From assembly GCA_959347315.1 (NCBI GenBank), contig OY365806.1, forward strand, positions 50,607,568 through 50,671,567: DNA of 64,000 bases, written 5' to 3'. Below, piece by piece: positions 35,806 to 46,146 of the stretch (positions within the stretch are counted from its first letter, which is position 1; each line of letters starts with the position of its first letter). Below the pieces are notes generated by a model. The model was not told the origin of the DNA, searched no databases, and worked only from the letters and a program-made list of their open reading frames with translations. This stretch comes from Bimastos eiseni (Eukaryota; Annelida; Clitellata; Crassiclitellata; Lumbricidae). The translations under genes were made by a program, and so were the position numbers.

Positions 35806-36013
35806 TAAGGGCCTATGTTGGAAACTTTAATTTTTCAGTGTTCCATCGCAATCGCTCATAAATTTGACAACTTCACAAATATTTCCAAACGGCTTTGGGA
35901 TCTCGTGTAAATATGGTCACTGTTGTTGAGTTTAAACTTTCAGACAAATACTTACAGTTTTGAACGAGTTGTGACACTTTTTGTTGGGTACTACTTTTCA
36001 TCCGGACACAGTG
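35806..36013 (-). repeat. Right terminal inverted repeat of the mariner
   Basis: Reverse complement of 34456-34662 with a few substitutions and a 2-bp indel (CTAAG versus CTGTAAG near the outer part). Confidence 0.9.
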
Positions 36014-37567
36014 TACATACCATTAATGCTTGTTCTTCGGTCTGGTGTAAAATATCAATGGATATCAGCTGCAGTTAACAATCTTCAGACATTTATAAAA
36101 CATTGATACACGAAGAGCATCAGTCGACTACATGAGTCATCAACACTTGCGAACAGTTCCTACGTGGCTGTTGTTGTTCCAGGCAAGATGAACAACCTGC
36201 ACATGAGACAAGCACCAAATCATTCAGCCTTTGTTTAATTTGTGCCATACACTGTCAATGCACAGCTCTCTGAAGCCAATTTTGACCTTGGTGAGGTTGA
36301 AAAGGTCAAGGCACGGAAACTGATGCGACGTCCGGGTCATTGAATCGTCTGTGTGTAGTCGAGTGGCGTTGAAGTGCCAAACGGCTTCAGGTGATAGATA
36401 AGGTATTCGAGAATATAGATGGAGTTTGGCTCGGCATGCATTGTCACGGCAAAGTCACTGCAGCACTGCGGTCCCTGCAAAGGCAAAATCGTCTCCTAAG
36501 TGCAAGCTTATTTCACATTATCTTACTCGTGCACTTTATCGCGCTTATTAAGTTCATATGTATGTTCATTTGTTGCGTCTATCCTATTCTGTGACATCAG
36601 ACGAGTGTGCACAGCAGAGTTGTACAGTCACTCAGCATGCTCAAACCCACAATAATTGGATAAGAGACCCAGCGCACTACCAACAGAACATCATGCACAG
36701 GGTGCATGTACTTGGCACAAGAGAAAGTTGTCAAAGTCCTAGGTAACATGCACTTGGCACTTAGTAAGTGTATTGACGTAGAACCGGACTAATTCAATAA
36801 CCTGTGCACACCAACATCGAAATATCAAGATGTATGAGACAGACTATGGTCTAAAATATGATCAAAACAGAAAACTCTGGATATTTGGTTATTTCACACA
36901 GTGCAACAGAAGGCACAACCACGTTAAGACGATCCAAGCCTGAATTTCCAGACCTCAGGAAGCTAGTAGAGACTGTTGGGATGGCTTATATGGACTTTAT
37001 CCACTAAACTCAGTTACACACTGTTTAAACTACTGCTATTTTTGGAGAGGAGCCAAAGAAGGAAATGGCTGCTTAGAGAACAGTCGTGGAAAAGGCAATG
37101 CCTGTCAGAGGCACACCGTTTATGACCAAATGATGACAATGAAGATTATGATAAACACACTTGCTTACATCCTCTGTCTTAGGTCAAAGATTTTCATCAT
37201 AGACATAACCACATCAATCCCCTGATACCTCTCTTATGGATGACTGAAAGGGCCTCAGGCAGCCTCTCATTCTATGAATGGTCAGGGATTAACCGAGTGT
37301 CAATTTCCGAGTTTTACGAGTTCAGTTTCACAGTGTCCGAGTTTTGAATACTAAAAAAAGGCTCATACTCTTGATCTTTAGTTTTCATAAATGAGTAGAA
37401 TGCAGATGAAGTTTTATGCAGAAGGTGAAGCTCTTGGGGTTGTCCATTCCATGTGGTTGAACCACTGCAAAGGCTCGGTGTTGTGTCAAGTTCCCCCAAG
37501 TAGCAGATTGAAGAGCCTTCAACCGACATTGGCCAACACAGCTCCTAAGGTAAAGCTCACAGTGCGT
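36014..37567. other. Intergenic, nothing recognised
   Basis: Mixed-composition sequence with short frames that show no family resemblance and no consistent splice signals. Confidence 0.45.
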
Positions 37568-37785
37568 GTGGCACGGTGGCCGATTGGTTAGAGCGGTCAG
37601 TGTGCGCTGAGTGAGTGGGTTCGACCCTCGTCCGAGGCGTCGGTCACTGTGTAGGGACCATGAGCAAGTCCTTTGCGTACAATTTCCGTGCAGTACAACT
37701 GCAGTTGCACCGTCGAGGCGTGTGCACTTCTCAGCAAAAGATGTTGAAAGAAGGGCAATATTAAATTTCAGAATAAATAAATAGG
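37568..37785 (+). mobile_element. tRNA-derived SINE, copy 2
   Basis: Contains the A-box-like GTGGCCGATTGGTTAGAGCG and B-box-like GGTTCGACCCTC, then the shared body and AAATTTCAGAATAAATAAAT tail. Same family and strand as 16240-16455. The tRNA-like head has no proper anticodon arm, so it is not a functional tRNA gene. Confidence 0.8.
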
Positions 37786-37954
37786 GACAGTGCCACAGAG
37801 GCAGCGTCAAACCATGGCAGAAATCCTGTACGCAATACACAATAGATAGCCACTATTCAGTGAAGCACGTACACACAAACACACGCGCTTAATCGTTAGA
37901 GATTTCATTTTGCCTGTTTGGTAACTTTCTCATGTGGTTTGCCTCATTCGCTAG

Positions 37955-38696
37955 TAGGGTTGTTAATATCGGTTTTTGTGGCAAACCAATTATCTGATTT
38001 AAAAAAACTGATTTTAATCAGATTATTGGTGTTGACTGGTGTGTCAGAGACGTTTGGGTATGTCCAAGCTGGGGTGCTGCATCACCTCGGCTTCGTCGTT
38101 CAGGCAAGCCTTGTCCCCCCCACTACTAGGCTTGTCCCCCCACCATCAAGATCCCACTGCCTTATCTACGTTCTGCCATTGTATATCTAGTACCGAAGCT
38201 GTACTAGGTGTAGTTCGGCCCTTCCGAAGCGGACTGATCGTATGTGTCCGGTTAAAGGCGAGATGTAATACGCTATTCGCTTCAGAGGAAATCGGCCCGG
38301 CTCACCAGTCACGAATTAGAATTATTAGTTGCGTCTCCTCACCTCAACCCTCAACTGACATACCTCTGACTCCTGCTCCTTCACACGAGCCCAGAGACGT
38401 TTGTCGGCGACAATGGGTTTTGATATGGCTCATCAGCTCGTTTCGGCCGAAGATACTGTACTATGGACTGGTTCACGAACATAGTCATCATTGAACTATG
38501 GGAAAATAATTTCTCATGGACCGCCAAGCTGCCACACACCTCATGGAACAAGTCATTAGCCCTCATTAAGAGAGTAATAGTTATCCCCGCCATTAACCCA
38601 TGCAAATAAATTCAATTATTGTTTTGTAAATAACAGAAGCCGATAATCGGTTTCAAAACCGATAGCCAGAATTCCGGTTATCGTTTAACATCCCTA
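37955..38696. mobile_element. Non-autonomous hAT element, same family as 5611-6173
   Basis: Ends TAGGGTTGTTAATATCGGTT and ATCGTTTAACATCCCTA. Flanks TTCGCTAG (37947-37954) and TTTGCTAG (38697-38704) match at 7 of 8. The interior is moderately GC-rich and has a 151-codon frame (38039-38494) without recognisable motifs; it differs from the interior of the 5.6-kb copy. Confidence 0.85.
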
Positions 38697-38962
38697 TTTG
38701 CTAGCACTCAATTTGTGTGATGCACGGGTCCCCCAGGTCCATGTGGGTCCCTGCTCATTATGGCCTTCCTCAGGGCTCGGTGTCGTTAATAGAAAGCGTA
38801 TGCAGAATCCCTAGCTAAGGCAACATTTCTCCAAAGGAAGTCTACTCCAGGAAATCTATTCCAGGAAGTCTATTACTAGAAATCTATCAAACAAAGATGG
38901 CCCAACAACCAGAAAACTGCAATGCTTCAAGACAAATCATAATAACAATCTCAATAATAATA

Positions 38963-38968
38963 ATTTAT
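38963..38968 (-). terminator. Candidate poly(A) signal for C1GALT1C1
   Basis: AATAAA on the minus strand about 140 bp beyond the stop codon of the minus-strand glycosyltransferase-family gene. Confidence 0.5.
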
Positions 38969-39104
38969 TAATTGCTGGACATTAGTTTCATGACCTGAGG
39001 AATAATAACTACCTCAGACAAAGATTCATGTAACACCATAAGTGAGCTGAGGCCAAAGAAAAAGGTGCTATATATAAAATCCAAATGACAGTCATATAAA
39101 AACT

Positions 39105-39872
39105 TTAGATAGGTTTCAAGATGTACCTTGCTTTGTACATAGCACCTAAAAAGTATATTACCTCTCCGATACGATATCTGCTTTTTTCCCAGAATGAACT
39201 TTTCCACGATGAATCATGTGAAACAAGATGATCCTCCGGATCAAGGGCCAGGAATCGTCCACGCCGACGACTGTCTCGCGTGTCTACTGGATTAATCCCG
39301 ATATCAGACAGACACCTTCCGAGCTCAGCGTCGCCCGCCCGAGAGCTTGGTCCACAGAGGCCCTTAATCAGGGCATTGTGCAGTCTTCTCAAAGCTCCAG
39401 AGCTCAGCACGAAACCGGCTTCCTGTGCATTGTACTGGACACCCCACGATCTGTACACATGACCGAAATAGTGAGGCCAAGCGGCGTCAAAAACAGCCAG
39501 GTAGTAGCGAAGGTTCTCAATGACAACAAATGTCTCCAGTTCAACTTTGAGAAACCAATCATATTGCTCCTGATAGTTGATGGCAACCTGGATCATTGCC
39601 TCCCGAAGAGCGCTCCAGCTGTCAGCAGGTGAGCTCTTGATTGCAAGAACAGATACCCCAGCAGGACGCACGCGGGGTGACTTACCGAAGAACACCATTT
39701 GGTTGCAGCGACGGCCCCAGGTCTTCATGATGGCAGAAGCAGAATCAAATGCGAGTGCTGATTGCGAATGGGTTCTAAAGAAATTGAGGAGGTGTGGTGA
39801 ATCGGAATCCTTTGAAATCACAAAGCACAGAAGACGAACCTTTCTCTTGAGGAATGATGCCTCCGTCATCAC
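39105..39872 (-). CDS. C1GALT1C1: C1GALT1C1 coding exon 2
   Basis: The exon begins after the minus-strand acceptor TTATGTTGTAG, with GTG as an internal valine codon rather than a start. It runs 255 codons to TAA and carries the whole lumenal glycosyltransferase-like domain. Confidence 0.88.
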   Translation of the reverse strand: MMTEASFLKRKVRLLCFVISKDSDSPHLLNFFRTHSQSALAFDSASAIMKTWGRRCNQMVFFGKSPRVRPAGVSVLAIKSSPADSWSALREAMIQVAINYQEQYDWFLKVELETFVVIENLRYYLAVFDAAWPHYFGHVYRSWGVQYNAQEAGFVLSSGALRRLHNALIKGLCGPSSRAGDAELGRCLSDIGINPVDTRDSRRRGRFLALDPEDHLVSHDSSWKSSFWEKSRYRIGEVIYFLGAMYKARYILKPI

Positions 39873-40625
39873 CTACAACATAAATTTAAGTATGGCATAA
39901 GGCTAACTACTGGTACTTTCAAACACTGGTTTGGGCTCATGAGTGTTTTGCATCTTAGTCATAGTTATGAGAACTTATATAGCACCTCTTCATGCAAAAG
40001 GCCGCTTCCCTAGTTAAAAGAATACACAGATCCGAATTCCACATGGTCAGACCAACAAGGTCAGATACAAGACGTTGAAGTGCATGCAAAGAGAACAAAA
40101 AGTTCACCTAAAGATTTCCATACAAACCAATTTTGAAGTCATGCAAAGGTCACCTATAACTGATAGTTGCTTCAAGCTAAACTAAAGCTAGAAATGATGA
40201 TGCATTAAATAAGCTCAGTCAAAGTCTGGTAAGTCAGGGAAACAAGTCGGGTTATGTTGGGTATGCCCAACGAAACTGAAGTTTGGACTTGAATGACAAC
40301 AGAGACATAGCCTTGGACTGAAGCACAAATACAAAAGAATCCAACATATCAATGCTAATAGACTACTAACTTTAGAAGCAACTGTCAATTTCTCTTGCCC
40401 AATCACAGAATTTCCTACCGTATCCATTCCATTTCCTGTTATCGGTTCAAAGGTCACATTGAGCGAAAGCAGCCAACTCGAGTAGGTGAGCGAATGTGGT
40501 AGCTCAGGCTGAACATGAAGAATGTCGAATCTAAGCCGGTACTCACGAACAGCGAATGCCAACAATGCGCCAATGATCGCCGAACTCAGAAATATCACAA
40601 AGGAAGGCAGAGATACACGAAACAT
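39105..40625 (-). CDS. C1GALT1C1: C1GALT1-specific chaperone 1-like protein (COSMC), 2 coding exons
   Basis: Exons 40625-40371 and 39872-39105 join in phase 0 to 340 residues; human COSMC has 318. The family chaperone sits in the ER and helps core 1 beta-1,3-galactosyltransferase fold, which in turn makes the T antigen. An N-terminal signal-anchor (SFVIFLSSAIIGALLAFAV, about 8-26) predicts a type II membrane protein. Family landmarks: TWGRRCN (136-142), QYDWFLK (188-194), ENLRYYL (204-210), YFGHVY, GFVLSSGALRRL, ELGRCLSDIGI. Where active C1GALT1 has DDD after WFLKA, this protein has VELET, so the metal-binding DxD is missing, as in COSMC. The ELGRCL and DTRD parts look more like C1GALT1, so an inactive C1GALT1 paralogue is the alternative. 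Confidence 0.8.
40371..40625 (-). CDS. C1GALT1C1: C1GALT1C1 coding exon 1 (signal-anchor and stem)
   Basis: Eighty-five codons from ATG at 40625 to AAA, before donor GTTAGT. It encodes the cytosolic stub, the transmembrane anchor and the stem. An acceptor (TTATTTTCAG) ends one base before the ATG, so a 5' non-coding exon lies further upstream on this strand. Confidence 0.85.
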
Positions 40626-40628
40626 TCT

Positions 40629-41167
40629 GAAAATAACAGCAATTGTAACGACAGTTGCAATTGTAATCTGCAGATTTCTTCAATGCTTAAATGGCAAGTT
40701 GGGGTGACCGACCAGCTTATTTACAGCGCCAGCAATACACATTGTAAAACGTCAAACCCATAACTGACACTAACTTTCTAAATTTAGTTATCATTGGTAT
40801 TCCGTTACCATTTGGTTCTCATTCATAGTTTTTTAATAGATTTTGGCCCTTACACACTTTCTAGTTTATAGCCTTTAAGCTTACTTTTTAACATTGATCT
40901 AATTGTAACATTATAAAACAGTCATAGAGTTTAACACGTTGATCGCCACCTACAGGTTAACTAATAGTAAAATTTTAACTCTTAGTACAGTTAATGGTGC
41001 AAAAAGTGTGCACCTGCACAAACATTATAATTCTGCTGGCATATAATAAAAATTTAGTTGAAATGGATGACAGAAAAAATATTACGTTGTGTAAGGTCTC
41101 AAACAAACTAACTGGTTCAGAAGTATTGGAGGCGATAAATGGTCTGGATTCATCAAAGGATAAATTG
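40629..41167. other. Likely 5' intron of C1GALT1C1
   Basis: AT-rich, no exon recognised. The length of the intron is unknown; the candidate promoter is at 44.3-45.7 kb. Confidence 0.4.
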
Positions 41168-42165
41168 CAGGATTGATAAAAAAAATTTTTAAAAAAATTA
41201 AAAAATCGATTTTTTTTAATTAAATAGGATTTTTTTATTTAAATCGATTTTTTTAAATTTTAATCAGATTTTTTAAATTTTAATCCGAGTGCTATATCTT
41301 AAGTGCTTTATCTTAAGTGCTATATCTTAAGTGCTATATTTTAAATGGACAACAGAATTCCTTATAAATTATTTGGTTGGTCAAATAATTACTACCAAAA
41401 CATAACCTACTAACATAGCCACAATTACACACTTGTTTTACTGTAAATTAAAAGTTGCTTGAGGTACATTGAGTATCATAATTTCATGCAGAATTTCAGA
41501 TATTGATAAAATGTCACTTGAGTTGAGATCAAGTACAAGTCACTGGTACTACAAATCTTATTTCTTAATATTTATCATCTTACTGATCTGCTTTCAATAT
41601 CTATTTTCTTATAAATAGTCAACAGGTCTCTAGTTCTCTCGAAGTCTATTCATTCATGTTTTCATTGTCCAATTGTATTTGTCTTTTATTTAGCAATATA
41701 AATAAAAACACCAGCTTCCCAGGCTTTTCAACTCCAAGACTATTTGAATGAACAATTCCAAACAATGAGAAAACTCTTTCAACACCAGCCCATTATTATA
41801 CTACAGTTGAGTCAGTGAACACTTGGTTTAGTAACAAGTGTTCATTGACTCCACTTTATGTAGCATGGATCTAACTTTCACCTAGCAGTGTTATTCTGAT
41901 GCATCACAGCTGTCCTGGAATTTGTTTCAAGTATTATTTGACACAACTGTTGTCCAGAGATTTTTATCATTCATTCATTCTTGAATCTTGATTCAAACTT
42001 GAAACATTTAGTAACATAAAGGACTCACTTTTCTTGAACTTCCAGTGTCTGTCACCAAATTACTGAAAGATAGTTTGAAAGCTGTTGCTGTTTTATCAAT
42101 TCAAATTATTAATTATGAAAAAAATCTTGATTTAAATCATGATTTTTATTTCCGATTTAAATCAT
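41168..42165 (-). mobile_element. Degraded hAT element with transposase C-terminal relic
   Basis: The left end begins CAGGATTGAT followed by AATCGATTTTTT-type repeats. The right part carries GATTTAAATCATGATTT repeats. Between them, the minus strand at about 41690-41785 encodes ERVFSLFGIVHSNSLGVEKP and GKLVFLF, the hAT dimerisation-domain signature (RVFS ... LGxEKxGKLVF). Flanks ATAAATTG and ATGAATTG are a possible imperfect 8-bp duplication. A 15-bp repeat (TATCTTAAGTGCTA type, four copies) lies at 41291-41340. Confidence 0.55.
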
Positions 42166-43174
42166 GAATTGGCGATGATTGTGACTGTGATCATAATGTT
42201 CTAAATTCAGATCATAGGCATTGAAGCCCAGAGACAGACATAGAAAAGAATCAACATATGTGTAACTGCGTCAGAGGCAGCTGAGGTGCTAGAGAGTCGA
42301 TTGACACGTCCATTGAATCACAGAACGCTGGCACATTAAGATACAATGCCTCAGAATGAATAGCTACATCTTCTTATCCCTACATTATGATCCTCCATCA
42401 GCGTAATAACATTCCAGGAATAAATCTTGCAATCGTTTTGAGAAACCAATGGTGTGTGTTTTGGTGAGTGTGACAAGTTCGTTTAGCATTCTTATTATAG
42501 AAACAAAGTTAAAAATATATATAATTATATCACTAAAATTACTATCATATTGTGAAAATTTCGCAACTTTGGCTTGGCATAGCGATAGTCTTATGTGGTG
42601 GTCAATGTGTTAAACTAAAACCATAGTTTTAGTGATAGCTCTGGCCAAAGTACTTTATGCACGTATTACTTGACTCCCAATCAACATAAAAACAGAAAAT
42701 TTATAGCTAACTATATAGATAAGATTAAGTTAGTTATTTGCAGCTTAACAACACTATGTGTCATAATATATTATTGTCTCCCTTCTCCATCCTCCAGGAT
42801 TGGGACTGGCACTGCCTAAACACGAAGGTGTATTTTAGCATATTTTATTATACACCTTTTCGTCCAATTTTAACATAATTAATTATTTTTTTGATTATAT
42901 CGAGCATTTTAGCATAGCATTTCGTTCATATTGGTAGATTTGACATGAATAGATGTCCAACTACGAAACATTATCAAGAAAAAAATTAAGGGAAAGAAAA
43001 CAAGGGAAGACCGAGAAAAATGATTTTGGACTGGACGATGGAAGGGGGTGACTACAAGAAGATGAAAGAGGAGGCCCAGAACAGAGAGAAGTGGCCATAT
43101 TGCACATACGAACCTGTCAAAAAGACACAAAACTAAAGATTGTTGATGTCCAACTGCTGCTTAAATGAAGCCAG
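42166..43174. other. Intergenic or intronic, dispersed short repeats
   Basis: No exon is recognised. A block near 42793-42816 (CCTCCAGGATTGGGACTGGC) resembles one near 23425-23450 in desaturase intron 8, so it is a dispersed fragment. Confidence 0.4.
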
Positions 43175-43352
43175 GAATAGATGGAAGCAGAATCAATGAA
43201 AAGACTGTGTAAGTGGAAGCTGGGCTGATGAAAAGAAATATACCTAAATGATAGCTGGATCCGCGAAAATGAATATGCCCAAATGGAAGCTGGATCGATG
43301 AAAATTATATGCTTCAGTAGATTGAGTAGAAGCTGGATTGATTAAATGAATT
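43175..43352 (+). repeat. Degenerate ~38-bp tandem repeat (GGAAGCTGGATCGATGAAAA)
   Basis: About five units containing a (T)GGAAGCTGGATxGATGAAAA core, spaced 30-45 bp. A related array lies at 46704-46935. Confidence 0.65.
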
Positions 43353-43601
43353 ATGCTATTCTGGAACAATTTAGCGTTTATTTGGTATTTTACTTGCAGT
43401 GATGGGCAAAGTGGGCAAAATATAATAAAATATGCTATTTGGTTTTGATCAAAATTGTGTTCAATAAAATACGTTAAAACATACATTTTACCTAGGTATA
43501 GAACAGTTCCGTATCATCACAAGGACAGCATCACATAAGCAAGTTTACAGAACACCTGTCATGCGTATTTTATTTTAATCCGAAATACAAGAACTTATGA
43601 C

Positions 43602-43677
43602 GCCAGATTGAAGACGAAACACTGAAAACCCATCTGACATCAGATTGAAGATGAAACACTGAAAACCCATCTGACAC
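43602..43677 (+). repeat. Tandem duplication, two ~37-bp units
   Basis: CAGATTGAAGACGAAACACT and the following ...GAAAACCCATCTGACAT are repeated once with a single-base change. Confidence 0.9.
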
Positions 43678-43898
43678 GACGCAGCTTTCGGTGGCGCTTT
43701 TAAATTGACTTGTGAAATTAGTTTACAATTGCGAACTATGCACCGAATGACGAACATTACACAGAACCGGAAAGTGTTTATTCAGTTGCCTACATAGAGT
43801 AAATGCACCTCAGCGCCTCTGGCAGTTAGAAAGTATAAGATTTTGCTTACGAAACAAGTATAATGGTTGGTTAAGAAAAATTTTATATGATTATATAT

Positions 43899-44228
43899 CA
43901 GCGTTTCCCAAACTGTGTTCCGCGGAACCCTAGGGTTCCGTGAGGTAAAGACAAGGGTTCCGCGGAAAACTTTCAGTGTGAACAAATCTTTTATAGGAGG
44001 CTTTTTACTTAACAACAGCGCATAACTTTCTATGAAGGAGAATTCATATGTCATTGTCATCGATATTTCTATTATTCTAAATCTAATCCGTGCCTAAACC
44101 TATAGTTGTATGCATCCTTAAGCGTTTGTATACATATATCAGAACATATTTAGTTTTAGATTGGGTTTCCTCCGTAAAATTTTAAGATCAATAGCGTTCC
44201 ACGCCCAAAAAGATATTGAGAATCGCTG
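43899..44228. mobile_element. hAT-type MITE with perfect 8-bp TSD
   Basis: Ends CAGCGTTTCCCAAACTG and TATTGAGAATCGCTG are imperfect inverted repeats. TTATATAT is present on both sides (43891-43898, 44229-44236). The repeated GGTTCCGCGGAA / TTCCGCGGAACC blocks near the left end form a hairpin. It is 330 bp, non-coding. Confidence 0.88.
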
Positions 44229-44283
44229 TTATATATATTCTATTTACGGATTTATAAAGCGCCTTTCACAGTAGGCCTACAGC

Positions 44284-44691
44284 CTAATCAGAGGCGCTCC
44301 CAGTGCGAAAAACCCATTGAGAAAAGAAAAGTATTAAGAGAACGAGCAGAAACAGTTGTGCTACTGTGCCGACCGCGTCCGCCACGCGCGCGCCGCTCGC
44401 GTCGCGCCTCGTCTCCGCCATGGCGCCAAACTCCGTCTCTGTTGTTTGGATTATTTCGTGCGCCCGCGATTCTAAGCTCGCCCTATTCATCTCATATTCC
44501 ATGGCGGGAAAACGCGTAGGCGGAAGCGGTGGCTTAGGGAACTCTGGCTGGCAATTCTCCATCGACAGATGCTGGAGGCTACGACTTCCCACCCTACAAG
44601 GATAGTTATTCCCGCGAAAATGTCTAATAGAGCCGAAGTGACTGTAGTCAGTCATCGCTCGTTGGCGCGATAGGCATTGCACGCCTATCAT
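44284..44691 (-). CDS. Hypothetical small membrane protein ORF
   Basis: A minus-strand open frame inside a CpG-rich block. From the ATG at about 44562 it would encode some 92 residues: ENCQPEFPKPPLPPTRFP, a helix (ESRAHEIIQTTETEFGAMAE), then one hydrophobic segment (VAQLFLLVLLILFFSQWVF) near the C-terminus, as in a tail-anchored protein. An overlapping minus-strand frame (about 45000-44648, DDRRAMPIAPTSDD end) is also open for over 100 codons. No family is recognised. It could be a real small gene, an exon, or a by-product of high GC content. Confidence 0.35.
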   Translation of the reverse strand: MIGVQCLSRQRAMTDYSHFGSIRHFRGNNYPCRVGSRSLQHLSMENCQPEFPKPPLPPTRFPAMEYEMNRASLESRAHEIIQTTETEFGAMAETRRDASGARVADAVGTVAQLFLLVLLILFFSQWVFRTGSASD

Positions 44692-45730
44692 CCAGGATCT
44701 CTACATCTACCAGGCCGTGACATATGACTGCGACTTCCTTTGGGATCGCAGTGGCGCCAAATCTGGCATCTGGGTCGGCTCCCGCCATTTTATTCCCCTC
44801 CATAGTTCTTCCTTCTAGCGCTTGATTGCCGCTATCTGTATAACCTCCAATTACCGCCAAGTCGTTGTCATCGACTTCTTTAGTGGGATATTCGAACCCG
44901 CTACCGCCAATCGTAGCCAGTGCTCTATAAGTAGGTTCCTGTAAAGGAAGCTCAACATTTGACTGGCGCGCTATATCAGTGTCAATCAGGGGTGTAACAA
45001 GCGGGGGGCAGAGGGCACCTGCACCCCCAGTTTCAAAACTGGAGGGACAAAGCCCCCCCCCCCAGTTTTAATGCTCAGTGCCCCCCAAATCGGTTCTTTT
45101 TTATGTTTATCCAATGTCTTTTTAAGATTACCTTTATTAAAATAATTTATGCCCCCCCATTTTTCAAAACCTTGTTACACCTCTGGTGTCAATGTCTTCT
45201 GACTGCCACTATCCTTTCCCGCCATTTCTTAGCTAGTAAAGATAACTACAATCGATCACTGAAATTATCTTGTCTTATTGCAATTTAGCGATTGTCATCA
45301 AACAAACACCTTACAATAGCAAATGAAACCTAATTAACAATTCTTTCTTATGATAACTACAAATTATCTGAGCATCTCACCTCTATTCAGCGATACATTA
45401 ACATCGACAGAATAAAACAGAGTTAATCCACATTAAACATCGAAAACACGTGAATAAGAAACAGATCCCTGTAATACTCGTACGACACCCTTTCACGTAC
45501 GACCTATCGACACTCGAAGCGCAACGACTGCCGACGCACACTAGCCTCGACTGCTTGCTTACGATCCCTCGCTTCGTCGACCTCTCTCGGCCGCTACCTC
45601 CTCGCATCAGTCGATCGACCCCAAACGTCGAGCTCTCTCCACTTCGCCTTCTTCCCGCTAGTCAATTACACTGCACGCGATGAGCTCCTCTCTCGGCCGA
45701 TGCTTCCCGCGAATCTTCTCTACGGCACGC
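44330..45730 (-). promoter_or_regulatory. CpG-rich block with YY1- and E2F-like motifs, candidate promoter
   Basis: CG dinucleotides are dense here (such as CACGCGCGCGCCGCTCGCGT near 44383) against an AT-rich background. AAAATGGCGGGA and AAATGGCGGGAAA (minus strand, near 44783 and 45220) contain YY1-like ATGGCGG cores, and TTTCCCGCC matches E2F sites. Because C1GALT1C1 needs an upstream non-coding exon on the minus strand, this block is its best candidate promoter. A plus-strand transcript is also possible. Confidence 0.4.
44987..45185. mobile_element. 199-bp hAT-type MITE with perfect 8-bp TSD
   Basis: Ends CAGGGGTGTAACAAG and CTTGTTACACCTCTG are inverted repeats. GTGTCAAT flanks both sides (44979-44986, 45186-45193). 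The interior has long C runs and an internal duplication of the CCCCAGTTTTAATG type. It has landed inside the CpG-rich block. Confidence 0.92.
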
Positions 45731-45781
45731 GACGAGCACACTACTAGATAAGATTGCAGAAGGGGAGGCTGGTCTATCACT

Positions 45782-45901
45782 TGTCCTCCTTCCCAGCTGT
45801 CTGTGTCCTCCTTCCCAGCTGTCTGTGTCCTCCTTCCCAGCTGTCTGTGTCCTCCTTCCCAGCTGTCTGTGTCCTCCTTCCCAGCTGTCTGTGTCCTCCT
45901 T
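45782..45901 (+). repeat. 22-bp minisatellite, about 5.5 copies
   Basis: The unit TGTCCTCCTTCCCAGCTGTC plus TG is repeated five times without change and then partially. It creates an artefactual reading frame on each strand. Confidence 0.95.
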
Positions 45902-46027
45902 CGACTCTCACTGTATCTGGCAACAATAAGCAAGATTGAAGAATGTGTTTACAAATGAAAATGATATTCTACCAACCATGACTATTCTTATTGAAGCATG
46001 ACTGTGCTCAATGAAATTTAGTTAGCT

Positions 46028-46146
46028 AAAGCCTTCAAGGAAACTGGCGAATGGCGAATCGTCTGTGCTAAGTGCAATGTAGGTCTATGCAAATGTCATC
46101 CTAGACAGTGCTTAAAGTGTAAAAAAAAGAAGTGCCTGGACGCTAG
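46028..46146 (+). pseudogene. Cys-rich fragment resembling a piggyBac-transposase C-terminus
   Basis: The + strand encodes FKETGEWRIVCAKCNVGLCK and CHPRQCLKCKKKKC. The C-x2-C-x5-C spacing with CNVGLC resembles the cross-brace zinc finger at the end of piggyBac-type transposases (CxxCxVxLCxxPCF). It has no start, is cut off by the element that follows, and is far too short to be a gene. Confidence 0.35.

Larger units (their letters stand above)
34456..36013 (+). mobile_element. Mariner-type transposon with ~207-bp terminal inverted repeats
   Basis: A 1558-bp element flanked by TA dinucleotides (34454-34455, 36014-36015). Both ends start CACTGTGTCCGGATGAAAAG. The inverted repeats extend over about 207 bp (34456-34662 and 35806-36013) with only about ten differences by eye, suggesting fairly recent insertion. 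It encodes one transposase between the repeats. Confidence 0.93.

Noticed and set aside
39228..39632. 134-codon plus-strand ORF
   Set aside because: It is the antisense shadow of the C1GALT1C1 coding exon.
45658..45939. ORFs on both strands with a repeating peptide
   Set aside because: Produced by the 22-bp minisatellite at 45782-45901.
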